Origin: Asterias amurensis
Taxonomy: Eukaryota; Echinodermata; Asteroidea; Forcipulatida; Asteriidae
Reading direction: 5' to 3'
Length of the DNA: 64,000 nucleotides
Assembly: GCF_032118995.1 (NCBI RefSeq)
Contig: NC_092651.1
Span: forward strand, 19,142,349-19,206,348
Shown: in pieces, positions 37,501 through 45,216 of the stretch
How the letters are laid out: the number at the start of each line of letters is the position of its first letter
Position numbering within the stretch: the first letter of the stretch is position 1
Program-made: the position numbers and the translations under genes
Notes under the pieces: generated by a model
The model's input: only the letters and a program-made list of their open reading frames with translations
What the model was told of the DNA's origin: nothing
Database searches by the model: none

Positions 37501-40500
37501 TGTACTGATGCCTTTGCAGATATCTTGGTACACTTGGAGTGACAGTGACATCAGAGCGACAGATGCGGAAACGACAGAGCAGTCTCTTGAAAGACAACTT
37601 ACACGGTTGTCTTCAGCCCATGCTCCTTCCATCCAACAAGGCTACTGGGGTAAATGGAAAAGTCACTGTAGATGTCCCCTTTGTGTTTGTGAAGGATCTC
37701 CCTGCGATGATCCTTGATTATCTTGAACGACATCAATCGTAAGTGCATTCTAATAAAATAAAACAAAAACATCATCAAGTTTTAACCAATCGCATGAAAA
37801 TTTAAAATCTTTGTGGTTATAACAAAATTAATTTGTTTGTGTCTGCTTGTGTAGGAAAGGATCCCTGACTTGGCATAACGGCGTTATTCCCGAGAACGAG
37901 ATATGGATTAAGGTAGGTGGGGATAAAGGAGGAACCTCCTTTAAACTCGCCTTCCAAATCGCCAACACCCACCGCCCCAATTCTCTTCAAAACACTGTGG
38001 TATTCGCTTGTTTTGAAGCTCCAGATTCGACTGCTAACTTACAGTGTCTCATTCCGATCCTTGAGCAGCTGTCATCACTTCAACGTCAGACTTGGAGGTA
38101 ATGTAAACCATAACAGTAGTACGCATCTCAAATTCACCATCTAAAATTACGGGGGGGGGATTTGAAAAGGTATATTAAAAATAAAACTGAATTGGGTTTT
38201 CAATGTTTTCTTAATGATTAATATATTTGGATAACTAACACACAAATCTGTCTTTTCAACATGTTGAATTTAGAGAGAAGATAATCCGCACATTCGTCTT
38301 TGGAGACTACGAACTTCTCACCAAGATTTATGGCATCTGCAGCTGCAATGGTAAATAAACCTTTCAATTTTGTTTTCTTACATTCCTTCTGTAATACTAC
38401 GATGCAAATTACAATCTGCTTGCTTATTTTAATATATTGTTTGTTTGACAGCCCGTTATTGCTGCTTATATTGTCACACCTCAAAGGCTGACATGCAGGC
38501 TCCATTGGAAGAACAAGATCAAAGTGTTCAGTACAGAAGCCTTGCATCACTTGCAGAAAGTTACAAAGCATACCAGGAAGATGGCTGTCGCAAGGTTCGG
38601 GCAAAAGACGTATCAAACAGTGTCATAGCAAAGGCAATGATTCCTGTTGAGATTGATCAAGTAAGTTATTGATACATGTGGGTTTACATTTGGTGTAACT
38701 TTTTGTGTTTCAACATTAATTACAAATGTTTTTGTAATTTCTTGTACAGGTGGTGATTCCTAGTCTCCACATATCCCTCGGCATCTACAAAAAGTTGTTT
38801 GATATGTTCGAAAGCAGCTGTCACAACATTGACCTTAAATTGTATAAGTGGTCTGTGGAGTTTGCTGATGAGGACGACGACAACAGTGCAACCAACTTTG
38901 AACAGCAGATCTCCAATGAGTTTGAAAGGCAACAGAAGATCGACAGTGTCATGACCCAAAAACAAAAAGAGCTAGAACAACTTGAAGAGGAGCTACCATT
39001 GCAATTTTTTCAAGACCAAAAAAATGCGGGGAAAGCATTCGAAGGAATTGCTAACAAGGCCTTTAAGATCCGATGTGAACTAGAGGAAATGGTAATTCAA
39101 ACATTTTTCCTTTAAGACTATTTGAAATTTAATTTCAGCTGCAGGTTTTTTTTTCAACATCAAATTACCCAACTACTTACCTATATTGTACGTCATATTG
39201 TTGTTTGACAGGAACACACGCAGAATGTTGCAGATCTGCCATTTGGCACCGGACCCATCGCCAGTGGTCTTGATGACACCCTAAAGAGACACAGAGTAGA
39301 AAGACAGGCGTATCATGGGAAGGCCTTTGTGGGCAACCACGTACAGAAGTGTTGCAGGGTACATTCACATTCAATTTAGTTGTATTTTATTGTTCCAAAT
39401 ATGCCTATTTATAAACAAACTTACACATTTTGAGTGTTTTTATTCATTTTAATTTAGATAGAAGTCATCAAAGACCTTACAGCCACGCCAAAGAATGTGA
39501 TGAAAGATATGATATGTGACACCATCCCAGTTGTCAGATACACCGACCTAATACGCGAGGCTTCATCAATTGGTGAAACCTTCATGGAAATATTCATGAA
39601 GTTCGCCGATGTACACTTTGCCATTAATCATGCCAAAGCTGTGTCAACAGAAGACTTAAATCAAATTGGTATGTAATAAAATCATGTGGGGAAATTACTT
39701 TTAATTTTTATTATTTTCTTAATTTTATAGATCCTCTGATGCCACAGCTTTATTTAATATGTCTTACGTAATTACATTTCAGACGCCTGTATCACTGACT
39801 TCATGTCTTCATACCGAAGGATGTTTCCAGGTCATTCAATTACCCCCAAGATGCACCTCCTGGAACGCCATGCAGTGGAGCAGCTTCGGAGATTTGGTGT
39901 AGGGTTTGGACTAATGAACGAGCAGGGTGGCGAGCTCGTCCACACTGAGTTCAATAGAACAGGTCGTGTTGTTCATGGTATGAAAGATAATCTGCAGCGT
40001 CTTCTCACCATCATGAGGCGTCATCATGTTAGCACCACACCAGAAATCCAGGCTCAGGTGATCACTGCTGTAAAAAGACCAAAGGAGGAATAAATGTTTC
40101 TGATAACAATATTGATTTAATCTACGTATACATGCAAATAGAAAATTTTGAATGTAACCAGTCACAAAATGTGTTTTTTGAAATATTGACTTTAACATGT
40201 TTATAGAAGGGGGGTAACATGATTAACATAAATAGCGTAAGAAATTAAGTCGGATAAACAAAACAAAAGTGTATCTGACGACAATACGTAGATCTACTGT
40301 TCTTGCAAATGTAGCTTTACAGTCTTTCCAACTTTGAATCTCCAACTCAAAGTTTGTCAACAAAAGTTAGCATAGTTAAATTAGGCCTGACTGATAAGTG
40401 ACTGTATATATTGAGTGCTTGTTATAATTATTTGTAAAATTTACCAGGAGTAGAGTGCCAAAAATAACTAGAGACAGTAATTGGGGTGCTGTGTTATAAC

Positions 40501-43500
40501 TCCCTTCAGTTCAGGATAAAACAAAACAAAAATAGGAATACAGCACCCTGGTTTCTGGATTGAAATACATGTACATAAAATAAACTTGTTCCGTTCTAAA
40601 CTTCTATTTCTAAGTGCTTAATTCTTAATGTTCTGCTCTTCGTCAAAGTGTTGATTGTTAATTTGTTATTGCAATGTATATGTACACCCAAGTTGACTAG
40701 TTTACTTCCTATTTCGAATCACAGAGCAGCCATGCTTTCATTATGATTAGGCCACACACGACCATGTACACTTTACACGTGTGTACATGACCGACCGTCT
40801 CCATATAGTTCCACGCGTGGCCTATACACAAAACACGTTTATGAAAAACGTAATGTATGTACATGTGTTGTACGTGTGTACACGTCCGTATAACGAACGA
40901 AAAACTGAAAAACATTGTCAAACTTTGTCTTAAAATTAGGATAAAAACCGAGCTGCCCTTACCTTTTTAGACCCACGATCTTCTGCAAAATACACACTCC
41001 TTCTGTGAATGGCTCACGTTTCTAAAATGTTAAGTTATATTTTGGTCTGATTTGCCGTTTTTTTGTGACATTGTGGCGAGTACGTTCGAAACGTTTGGAG
41101 AAAACAGCATGTCTAAACTTGGCCCAAGATTAAAAAATAGTTGACCTTTGACCCAAGTAAATAAAGAAAACAAACCACTGCGTCATAGATACGCCCACTT
41201 AAAAAAATTGTTTGAATAATTAACCTAAACTAATCAGGGGTGCCGCTTGTTTATCTTGTATGCAAATTAGGCCGTTACTTCCGTGATGGGCACATTGCGC
41301 CACGCAAAAGAGGCGGGGTTTAAATGACAAAAGTCATCCGCAAGAGGGCGCTATCTTATTTTATGTATGATACGGCCGTGTTTAATAGGGTTACATTTCA
41401 ACCTGTTTTTGTCTGATCCCCCGAACTTGTTTGTAGTTCAAACAATTTCAAATTGCGTAGTCCCGCCCCGATTATTTCTGGTTTTACAACAAAGTATGAT
41501 CGCCGCTACCGCTGGCTTGGCCATTTGGTGAACGCTCACCACAATTCTCGATTCGTGATTGGCCATGATTGGCCGTCTCAAAATGACACAGAGCCTTTGT
41601 GAGTTGCGTGACTCGCCGACATTAAGGTGTCAGTTGCCGATGCATTGACGTAGAAGTGTCAATCAAGTTGTCCGACAGGCGCCCGGACTACCTTTACGGT
41701 TGAAAATGGTTGAGATAATCATCGAAAAAAAATCACTAGAAAGTCCCGCAAAACACAGACCTACCACTCCGCATGCAGTCACATAGTCTCCAATAAAGGC
41801 TCGTAGTCTTTTTACTTTGCATTCTATAACAAAGGCAAGAAACATTGAATGCTAGAACGCCCTCTACTGTCGAAATAACGCAGTGCATCACGCGTTACCG
41901 CCTTGACCAAAGACTGCACGTGTCTGTGCATGCTTGGGCAAACGGGTTTTCCCCCCGAATTGCAATAACCATACACGCTGGTGTGCACACTTAAACCGTA
42001 CAAAAGCATAGTCTTCGCTGGTACGCACGCAATAGCCGCCGACAGCGTGGTCTGTGCTGCGAAGCATAAAGTTCCTCGGAAATGTTAGCTTGTTTACCGA
42101 AAACAACACAACGTGTAGGCTTTATTTGACTACGAAACCTTGGATTGTTAGAAAGATTATTTTACTATATAACGTAAGATTGTTTTCTTCCTTGTTTTCT
42201 TTTGTCTTGTTGATTCGGGGAAGTTTTTGCGGGGTGAAGACGCATTGATTTTGATCACATGCGCAATGGGAAGTTGCATCTTAAACAGCCGATGGGGCAG
42301 CAGCGGCGGTTTCTTTTGAGGTTTTACCGAGCGCTCGCCGCGGGGTCGTGAACTTCTGCGGCGGGCCGGCGGCTGATGGCGAAAACACAAAGAACAAGCA
42401 GACATACTTGGTTGTAAAACGTATTTTATTTAATAGGGCAACTCAAAATGATGAAACTACATAACGACGACGGCTTTTCTAATACTCAAACACAGATTTC
42501 TTTTAAATAATCGGACACTCTTTTGGTATTTTCGATATCATTTAGGAACATCGAAATTTTCAAAACATCGAAATTATTTTCGATATATCGAAAATCCGAT
42601 ATTACGATATGATTATAAAAGTGATATCGGCGATTTCGATGTCAAAAAAATATCGAGTTTTTGAGTATTTTCGATATATCGACGGACGTTAACGCTGAGT
42701 ATACAGTGCTAACACACATCGGTGTAGGGGTAAAACCAAAATTAATATTCTTTATCACCGATGTCAATTTACACCTCTGAAAGAATAGCTTTACAAATAA
42801 TGAAGGCCCTGTCTTTTAACAGTTTTAGTATAAACCTTTTCAATTTTATTTCACAGAACCTTCAAATTTTAATTGCTTATTTTGTCTGTTTCTCTTGAAG
42901 GATTTTCAGATGTTTACGTCAAGGTTTTAGTTGTAGGTAGTATTAGTCTGGCGCTGGTATCATTTTATCTTTCATACAAACTGTGCAGAAAGGTAAAATG
43001 CTGGAAAAAGCTTTGGATCAACTCTACAGAGGAGACTAAAATATCCGTCAGGAAATGTAAGTATTCCCTAAAAGTGCTCTATCGCAAGAGGGCCTCTCCA
43101 GGCCTGGGGGGGGGGGGGGGGGGGGGGGGGTTACATCATGGAGTAAACTTTGGAAGCAAATTGATGGTTCCATTTGAGATTTGGACAATGTAATAGAGAT
43201 AAGAAAAAGCACCACAGGGACTCGAATTCACACTCTGCTGATCAGAACATCTGCAGAATTTCAGTCTGGTGTGTTAGACAACTAGGATATTACACGCCAC
43301 TATAGGGTTAAATCACCCACAAATACCATGTAACTTTACTTGCTACTCATCACCAAGGAGTAAATAACAATAAAAATAACAATATCGCAGTCTTGTATAT
43401 ATATAGCGCACGTATCTACCAACAAGGTACTCAAGGCGCTTAGTATATATAATGTATACAGCAAAATGGGTACTTAAATTTGGCGTTCATTTGTTTGCCA

Positions 43501-45173
43501 ATTACTGAGTTGATGTGCTTCTAATGTGGGTTGATTTTGTGTATGAAGTGCACTGCTGGTGTCCTAACAGATATCTTTTACTTAGTTACAAAGTTTTGGG
43601 AAATAATTGTTCGAAAAAATTTCATTTGCAATGCATGCACTGCCTTTCCGGTACTTTGATTGACCTAATGTTTGTTTGAATTTGCCATTTTCATTAGTTA
43701 AAGCACTAATGTTTGTTTGATTTTGTTTGTGTTTGCCATTTCCAATAGATAAACAATTGCAGATTCAGTTAGATCGTCAAAGTAAAACAGCCACCGTGAA
43801 AGGTTTACAGAGTCTCAACTGCAATGCTCTGCAACTTTGTTCATGTTTTTCAAACCCTCGTTATCCTCTCCAAAATTGGATAAACACAGATGGATTGGAT
43901 GAGTATCAACTAAAAGGTGTTCTGATCCCACACCAGATGTATACAGTGAAGGCTGGTAGAGTTACTACAAGAGGGGAGTTTGAGTGCATCGCAGAGGGTT
44001 TAATCAACACTGAAGGTAAGACACAAAGACAGACCACCAATGTATAGGGATGTGTGATTTTTAAAAACGAACTCTGTGTTGTTTTTGCCCTATAAAAAGG
44101 AAATACCGTTTTTCTATCCCCCCCCCCCCCGTTTGACAAACTTCAGTTGAATCAAGATAAGTAATATAGCATAGTGTCCTTTTCAACTGTTGGTGTTGCC
44201 CGCTTGTATTATGTACTGCATTTTCATAATAATAATATTAATAATATCGAAGTCTTATAATAGCGAACGTATCTACCGACGAGGTACCCAAGGCGCCGAG
44301 TATATACAAACTTTAAGAAAGATAGGTTATTGAAGTGATGAATTCTTAGACCCAATTATGTAGCACCTTATTAGGGTTTTCGATAAGTGCACTGGGTTCT
44401 ATTACATGCGTTACACAACACAAGGGACCAACGGCTTTACGTCCCATCCGACGGACGAAGCAATGGTTTAATGTCTCGTCCTTTAGGACACAAGTGTCAT
44501 GGCTGGGATTCAAGCCACTGTCTGCTGATTAGAAACACCAGAGTTTGAATTCGGTGCTCTTAACCACTCGGCCAAGACATTCCCACTCCGGACATTTCTG
44601 CCATATGCGGCCAGAGTATAGTTACAAACAGTTAGAAACATTGCAGTACAGTCAACAGCACTGCACAACATCCCTTTTTGTTCACGTTCCCTCTTAAAGA
44701 AACTTTATATGTGAATACTTCTGTTCTTTTTAGAATTTGTCAATGTCACCCTAAATGATGCATGTTCAACCACACTTGAAGACATATTTGGGAATTTGCC
44801 TCTAAGAAGATCCCTCAAACCGGAGCTGAAATCTTCACCTGAGCGAGACATAACCGAGATCATCGGTACTGCATTAGGGTTGACAGGAAAAGAGTGTAAG
44901 GACTTTAAGGGTCACCGATCCCTCGGACTTCTTTATGACGAGACACTTACAGCAAATGACGTTGTGGATGATAGTATACATCCTATGATGGAGGGCCTTG
45001 CCCAGTCCAACGAGGCCAAAGACTTTGTCATTAAGATTGTCAATTCGCAGACAGACAGGGGCATGTACTGCATGAAGTGCCTGGAAGTCCAGCATAGCAT
45101 GTGTAATGTGGATGATGCTCGCGAAGTCGTCAGTGAAAATTTAGCTTTAATGGTGGGTTCTAGTGCTGTGTAA
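22570..45173 (+). CDS. TNFR-like type I transmembrane receptor
   Basis: The model has eight exons: 22570-22572 (ATG only, directly before GTAAGA), 24068-24180, 25071-25273, 25738-25812, 33967-34041, 42901-43056, 43749-44015 and 44734-45173 (TAA). Every junction keeps frame, giving about 443 residues. The ectodomain (exons 2-3) has ten Cys in about 75 residues, with the pattern CNLSRGEFCLGRQCVQCSYC then SCYRNGFCPKIC, like a TNFR-family cysteine-rich domain of BCMA/TACI/EDAR size. Two 75 bp exons encode a Ser/Thr-rich stalk. Exon 6 has one transmembrane helix (VLVVGSISLALVSFYLSY) followed by basic residues. The cytoplasmic region is about 230 residues; its last part (DITEIIGTALGL to EAKDFVIKIV) could be a divergent death-fold domain, unproven. 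The start is the weakest point, because the leader DILKGLFLVMVF is a poor signal peptide. An intronless lectin gene and a transposon lie in its introns. Confidence 0.62.
22686..22825. mobile_element. Small inverted-repeat MITE (TTTCCGTATGGCG family)
   Basis: GTTTCCGTATGGCGACACCA is matched by inverted TGGTGGCGCCATACGGAAA at the right end. The interior has ATATCCCTTTTTGTAAAAAT. Related copies are at 23.24-23.69 and 24.85-24.97 kb, both involved in nested insertions. Confidence 0.75.
23243..23695. mobile_element. MITE inside MITE (AAAGCCATTGGACAC inside TTTCCGTATGG family)
   Basis: The outer element starts TGTTTCCATATGGCGGC and resumes at about 23,656 with GTGGTGGCGCCATGCGGAAA. Inserted between is a 350 bp element with ends AAAGCCATTGGACACTATTG and AGTGTCCAATGGCTTT. 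The outer element is therefore older. Confidence 0.65.
24470..24612 (-). repeat. tRNA-derived SINE
   Basis: On the minus strand, GGCCGAGCGGATAAGAGC resembles the A box of a tRNA-Leu/Ser type head and GGTTCGAGTCCAGG resembles a B box. Related copies occur near 43.2 and 44.5 kb. It is dispersed and diverged, so it is not called a functional tRNA. Confidence 0.65.
24645..25025. mobile_element. GGTCTGGGTACTTTTT MITE with a nested smaller MITE
   Basis: The outer ends are GGGTCTGGGTACTTTTTG and CAAAAAGTACCCAAATCC. The interior words ACTACAGCACCTC and AAGCTTTCTACTAT are shared with the copies at 26.25 and 31.46 kb. The outer element's GTAAATCTGTGGACATT stretch is broken at about 24,848-24,972 by a TTACCGTATGGTGCCACCA inverted-repeat element. 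The order of insertion is clear. Confidence 0.75.
25330..25525. mobile_element. TAGGATTAATCC-type inverted-repeat MITE, rearranged
   Basis: CCTAACTTAGGACGAGTTA, GATAGGATTAATCCTA and GTTAGGATTAGTCTTG occur in both orientations. It is a diverged relative of 19,139-19,287. Confidence 0.5.
26245..26606. mobile_element. TTAA MITE (TTTGGGTACTTTTT family) with a perfect central palindrome
   Basis: It begins TTAAAGGATTTGGGTAC and ends CATAGACCCTTTAA. The centre AATTTTCGTCTCATGAGACG is part of a perfect palindrome around 26,419-26,444. It shares its right-hand TTAA with the next element. Confidence 0.8.
26603..26964. mobile_element. TTAA hairpin MITE (AAAGGCAGTGG family)
   Basis: TTAAAGAGAGTGGAAACTAT to GTGTCCACTGCCTTTAA. 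The family blocks CACACGAAGTTGTGCGC and CTCCCCGTTACTTG are present. Confidence 0.8.
27231..27615. mobile_element. TTAA hairpin MITE (AAAGGCAGTGG family), reverse order
   Basis: TTAAAGGCAGTGGAAACTAT to GTGACCATTGCCTTTAA. The internal blocks run in the opposite order to the 26.6 kb copy. A separate partial fragment follows at about 27,740-27,880 (ACGGCTCCCTCTGAAG to ACACATTGTATAATG). Confidence 0.8.
27900..28210 (+). mobile_element. 5'-truncated LINE 3' end
   Basis: A frame with NLPIHLRIITNF and FKTHLKTFLFKRHYL, followed by a stop, resembles the C-terminal end of CR1-type LINE proteins. Downstream, ATATAAGACGCTATATTAAA leads into an ATT-rich tail. Confidence 0.65.
28852..29559 (+). CDS. Secreted C-type lectin with C-terminal PAN/apple domain
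   Basis: A single-exon 235-residue protein. The chosen ATG (28852) gives a clean signal peptide (about 1-24, hydrophobic VVFGSLSLVVLLVLP); an in-frame ATG 14 codons upstream would also give a hydrophobic leader. Residues 30-154 form a C-type lectin domain with Cys pairs C30/C41, C59/C154 and C130/C145 and the core WIG at 93-95. The sugar-site position reads SPD (125-127) rather than EPN or QPD, and the usual WND is replaced around FPNW, so canonical Ca-dependent sugar binding is doubtful. Residues about 167-230 contain eight Cys in a PAN/apple arrangement. It lies wholly inside the fourth intron of the TNFR-like gene on the same strand. Lack of introns suggests a retrocopy or a naturally intronless family member; no promoter or poly(A) tract was identified. 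A role as a secreted recognition protein is inferred. Confidence 0.88.
   Translation: MGYHAVVFGSLSLVVLLVLPGTNAVSYGACPEEWQQWKGSCYKSLLNLMRTWKDAVEICNELDAHLATPNSKEEYDFMWDFTNSGLALSTGVWIGCTDEDGDGVWDCIGDTSDIRYRSDWWNSPSPDSLCSVFSTNFPNWGSFPCVNTEKHVMCERPVPVITDSVSCSVVAIDRCLSDHTFKTLTVRGKLQCCLACHKDQRCKSFNLRGNQCELSEDTHRARLLVSDGDCVHYEL
29600..30140. repeat. Degenerate short tandem repeats (GTTTCCACTACGAACTGTAA)
   Basis: Variants of TTTCCATCGACGGCGAACGA, CAGTTCACTGAAAG and GTTTCCACTACGAACTG recur irregularly through the region 3' of the lectin gene. No coding frame persists. Confidence 0.55.
30160..30405. mobile_element. Partial TTAA hairpin MITE (AAAGGCAGTGG family)
   Basis: It starts internally at TGCTCCCTCTGAAGTAACG and ends CCAGTGCCTTTAA. 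The left third is missing. Confidence 0.65.
30406..31120. other. Intronic DNA without a recognised feature
   Basis: I see no exon, RNA gene or strong repeat other than a doubled CATCGAAAACATTTTAAGT (about 30,886-30,927) and a doubled CTCTCTCGCA (about 31,081-31,101). Confidence 0.4.
31122..31459. mobile_element. TTAA hairpin MITE (AAAGGCAGTGG family)
   Basis: Internal blocks AAAACCTTACTCGGTATACG, GAGGTCTCGAAATCAAGC and CACACAACTTCGTGTGAC, ending GTGTCCAGTGTCTTTAA. It abuts the next element at one TTAA. Confidence 0.75.
31456..31880. mobile_element. TTAA MITE (GGGTACTTTTT family)
   Basis: TTAAAGGGTATATGTAC to AAAAAGTACCCGTATCTTAC. The arms carry AAGCTTCCCTTGAAATTTTA and its inverse. The centre includes CCAGTTATGCTATGGTTTTG and TATCATAACTGG as a stem. 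Confidence 0.7.
31881..33164. other. Intronic AT-rich DNA, no gene recognised
   Basis: No exon with convincing splice sites is seen on either strand. Short reading frames here lack recognisable protein features. Confidence 0.4.
33165..33554. mobile_element. Near-perfect 390 bp palindromic TTAA MITE
   Basis: It starts TTAAAGGAACACGTTGCCTT and ends CAACGTGTTCCTTTAA; almost every base of one arm pairs with the other. The centre is GGGGTCAAAATTTTGACTCC. A second, shorter copy is at 49,492-49,835. TTAA flanks both sides. Confidence 0.88.
33800..33875 (+). repeat. tRNA-like sequence, probably a SINE head
   Basis: TTAGCTCAATTGGTCTAGAT resembles an A box and GGAGGTTCAAGTCCCCTCC a B box with a T-arm. 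I cannot form a good acceptor stem, so I treat it as a SINE or tRNA relic. Confidence 0.45.
34201..34613. repeat. Minisatellite, ~22 bp unit
   Basis: About twenty copies of AGGATAAAGAATATACCATTCT with point changes, and some units shortened by loss of AAAGAA. It lies in the fifth intron of the TNFR-like gene just upstream of the transposon. Confidence 0.92.
34680..34811 (+). repeat. tRNA-derived SINE, left part, split by the transposon
   Basis: GTCTGGTTGGTATGACGCTG resembles an A box and GGGTTTGAATCCCACC a B box. GTAACATGCCTGTGATTTG and ACAGAGCTTGGGTAAACGCT continue to the insertion point. The rest appears at 42,692-42,760 (ACGCTGAGTATACAGTGCTA onward), so the transposon landed inside the SINE. 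Confidence 0.65.
34804..34811. repeat. 8 bp target site duplication, left (ACGCTGAG)
   Basis: ACGCTGAG directly precedes the left terminus TAACGTCCG. The identical octamer directly follows the right terminus at 42,692-42,699. Confidence 0.93.
34812..34825 (+). repeat. Left terminal inverted repeat (TAACGTCCGTCGAT)
   Basis: Fourteen bases that are perfectly inverted at 42,678-42,691. Further in, this end carries CGATATATCGAAAAT and a palindromic TATCGAGTATACTCGATA, possible transposase binding sites. Confidence 0.92.
36097..40093 (+). CDS. RAG1-like transposase (RING + DDE core), 977 aa
   Basis: Ten exons: 36097-37110, 37214-37374, 37520-37738, 37855-38097, 38274-38350, 38452-38660, 38750-39091, 39212-39358, 39458-39668 and 39783-40093 (TAA). 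All junctions are GT-AG and in phase, with no stops. The first ATG of the long frame (36097) is used. N-terminus: LCRIC (12-15), VCYKC (65-68) and GECDIC (107-110) match the order of the zinc modules of vertebrate RAG1. A C3HC4 RING follows (C176, C179, C192, H194, C197, C200, C215, C218), then a further Cys/His pair set (C245, C248, H260, C262). Core: candidate acidic residues D488 in VGGDKGG, D557 in FGDYELL and E921 or E925 in NEQGGE, plus CLYC (576-579) and HLLERH (899-904), placed as the zinc pairs of RAG1 and Transib are. It should cut and join the element's ends in the nucleus, and the RING may act as a ubiquitin ligase. Core similarity to RAG1 is in motifs and spacing only. Confidence 0.86.
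42678..42691 (-). repeat. Right terminal inverted repeat
   Basis: ATCGACGGACGTTA, the exact inverse of the left terminus. Internal to it, the right end continues with TCGATATATCG and AAAACTCGATATTTT-like words and does not match the left end beyond the first 14 bases. Confidence 0.92.
42692..42760 (+). repeat. Right target duplication and remainder of the split SINE
   Basis: ACGCTGAG (42,692-42,699) repeats the octamer left of the transposon. TATACAGTGCTAACACACAT continues the interrupted SINE. Confidence 0.65.
43107..43130. repeat. Poly-G tract
   Basis: An unbroken G run of about 24 in the intron after the transmembrane exon of the TNFR-like gene. Its length is likely variable or poorly assembled. 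Confidence 0.8.
43205..43460 (-). repeat. SINE fragment followed by a LINE-tail fragment
   Basis: GGGACTCGAATTCACACTCT (inverted B-box-like) and TGTGTTAGACAACTAGGAT suit a degraded tRNA-derived SINE on the minus strand. AATAACAATATCGCAGTCTT and CAAGGTACTCAAGGCGC suit an inverted LINE 3' tail related to that at 44.2 kb. Confidence 0.45.
44218..44582 (-). repeat. Inverted LINE tail plus tRNA-derived SINE
   Basis: AATAATATTAATAATATCGA, then GAGGTACCCAAGGCGCCGAG, is an inverted LINE 3' end. Near 44,465-44,582, ACACAAGTGTCATGGCTGGG and TTAACCACTCGGCCAAG match the minus-strand SINE seen at 24.5 kb. Confidence 0.5.
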
Positions 45174-45216
45174 ATGTAGATGCATTCACCACATACTGCT
45201 ACACGTTTTGAGAATA

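Larger units (their letters stand above)
34812..42691 (+). mobile_element. Complete 7.9 kb DNA transposon with RAG1-type transposase gene
   Basis: The element has 14 bp inverted termini, a perfect 8 bp target duplication and one ten-exon gene (36097-40093) on the plus strand. It sits in the fifth intron of the TNFR-like gene, in the same orientation. About 1.3 kb precede the gene and 2.6 kb follow it. The 3' noncoding part (40.1-42.7 kb) has no second gene that I can support; a small minus-strand frame at 42,157-42,405 is identical in the second copy simply because the DNA is shared. The last 200 bp contain repeated TCGATATATCGA, CATCGAAAT and GATATCG words. Element type: RAG1 N-terminus transposon, probably N-RAG-TP-like; the 8 bp duplication argues against ProtoRAG/Transib (5 bp). 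A deletion derivative is at 56,721-58,192. Confidence 0.9.

Noticed and set aside
42157..42405. 82-residue minus-strand frame inside the transposon, identical in the second copy at 57,007-57,255
   Set aside because: Identity is explained by the shared DNA of two recent copies. There are no recognisable domains, and the composition is low-complexity basic.
34812..42691. Assignment as ProtoRAG or Transib
   Set aside because: Termini are TAACGTCC rather than CACWRTG-like, the target duplications are 8 bp rather than 5 bp, and no RAG2-like gene is seen.
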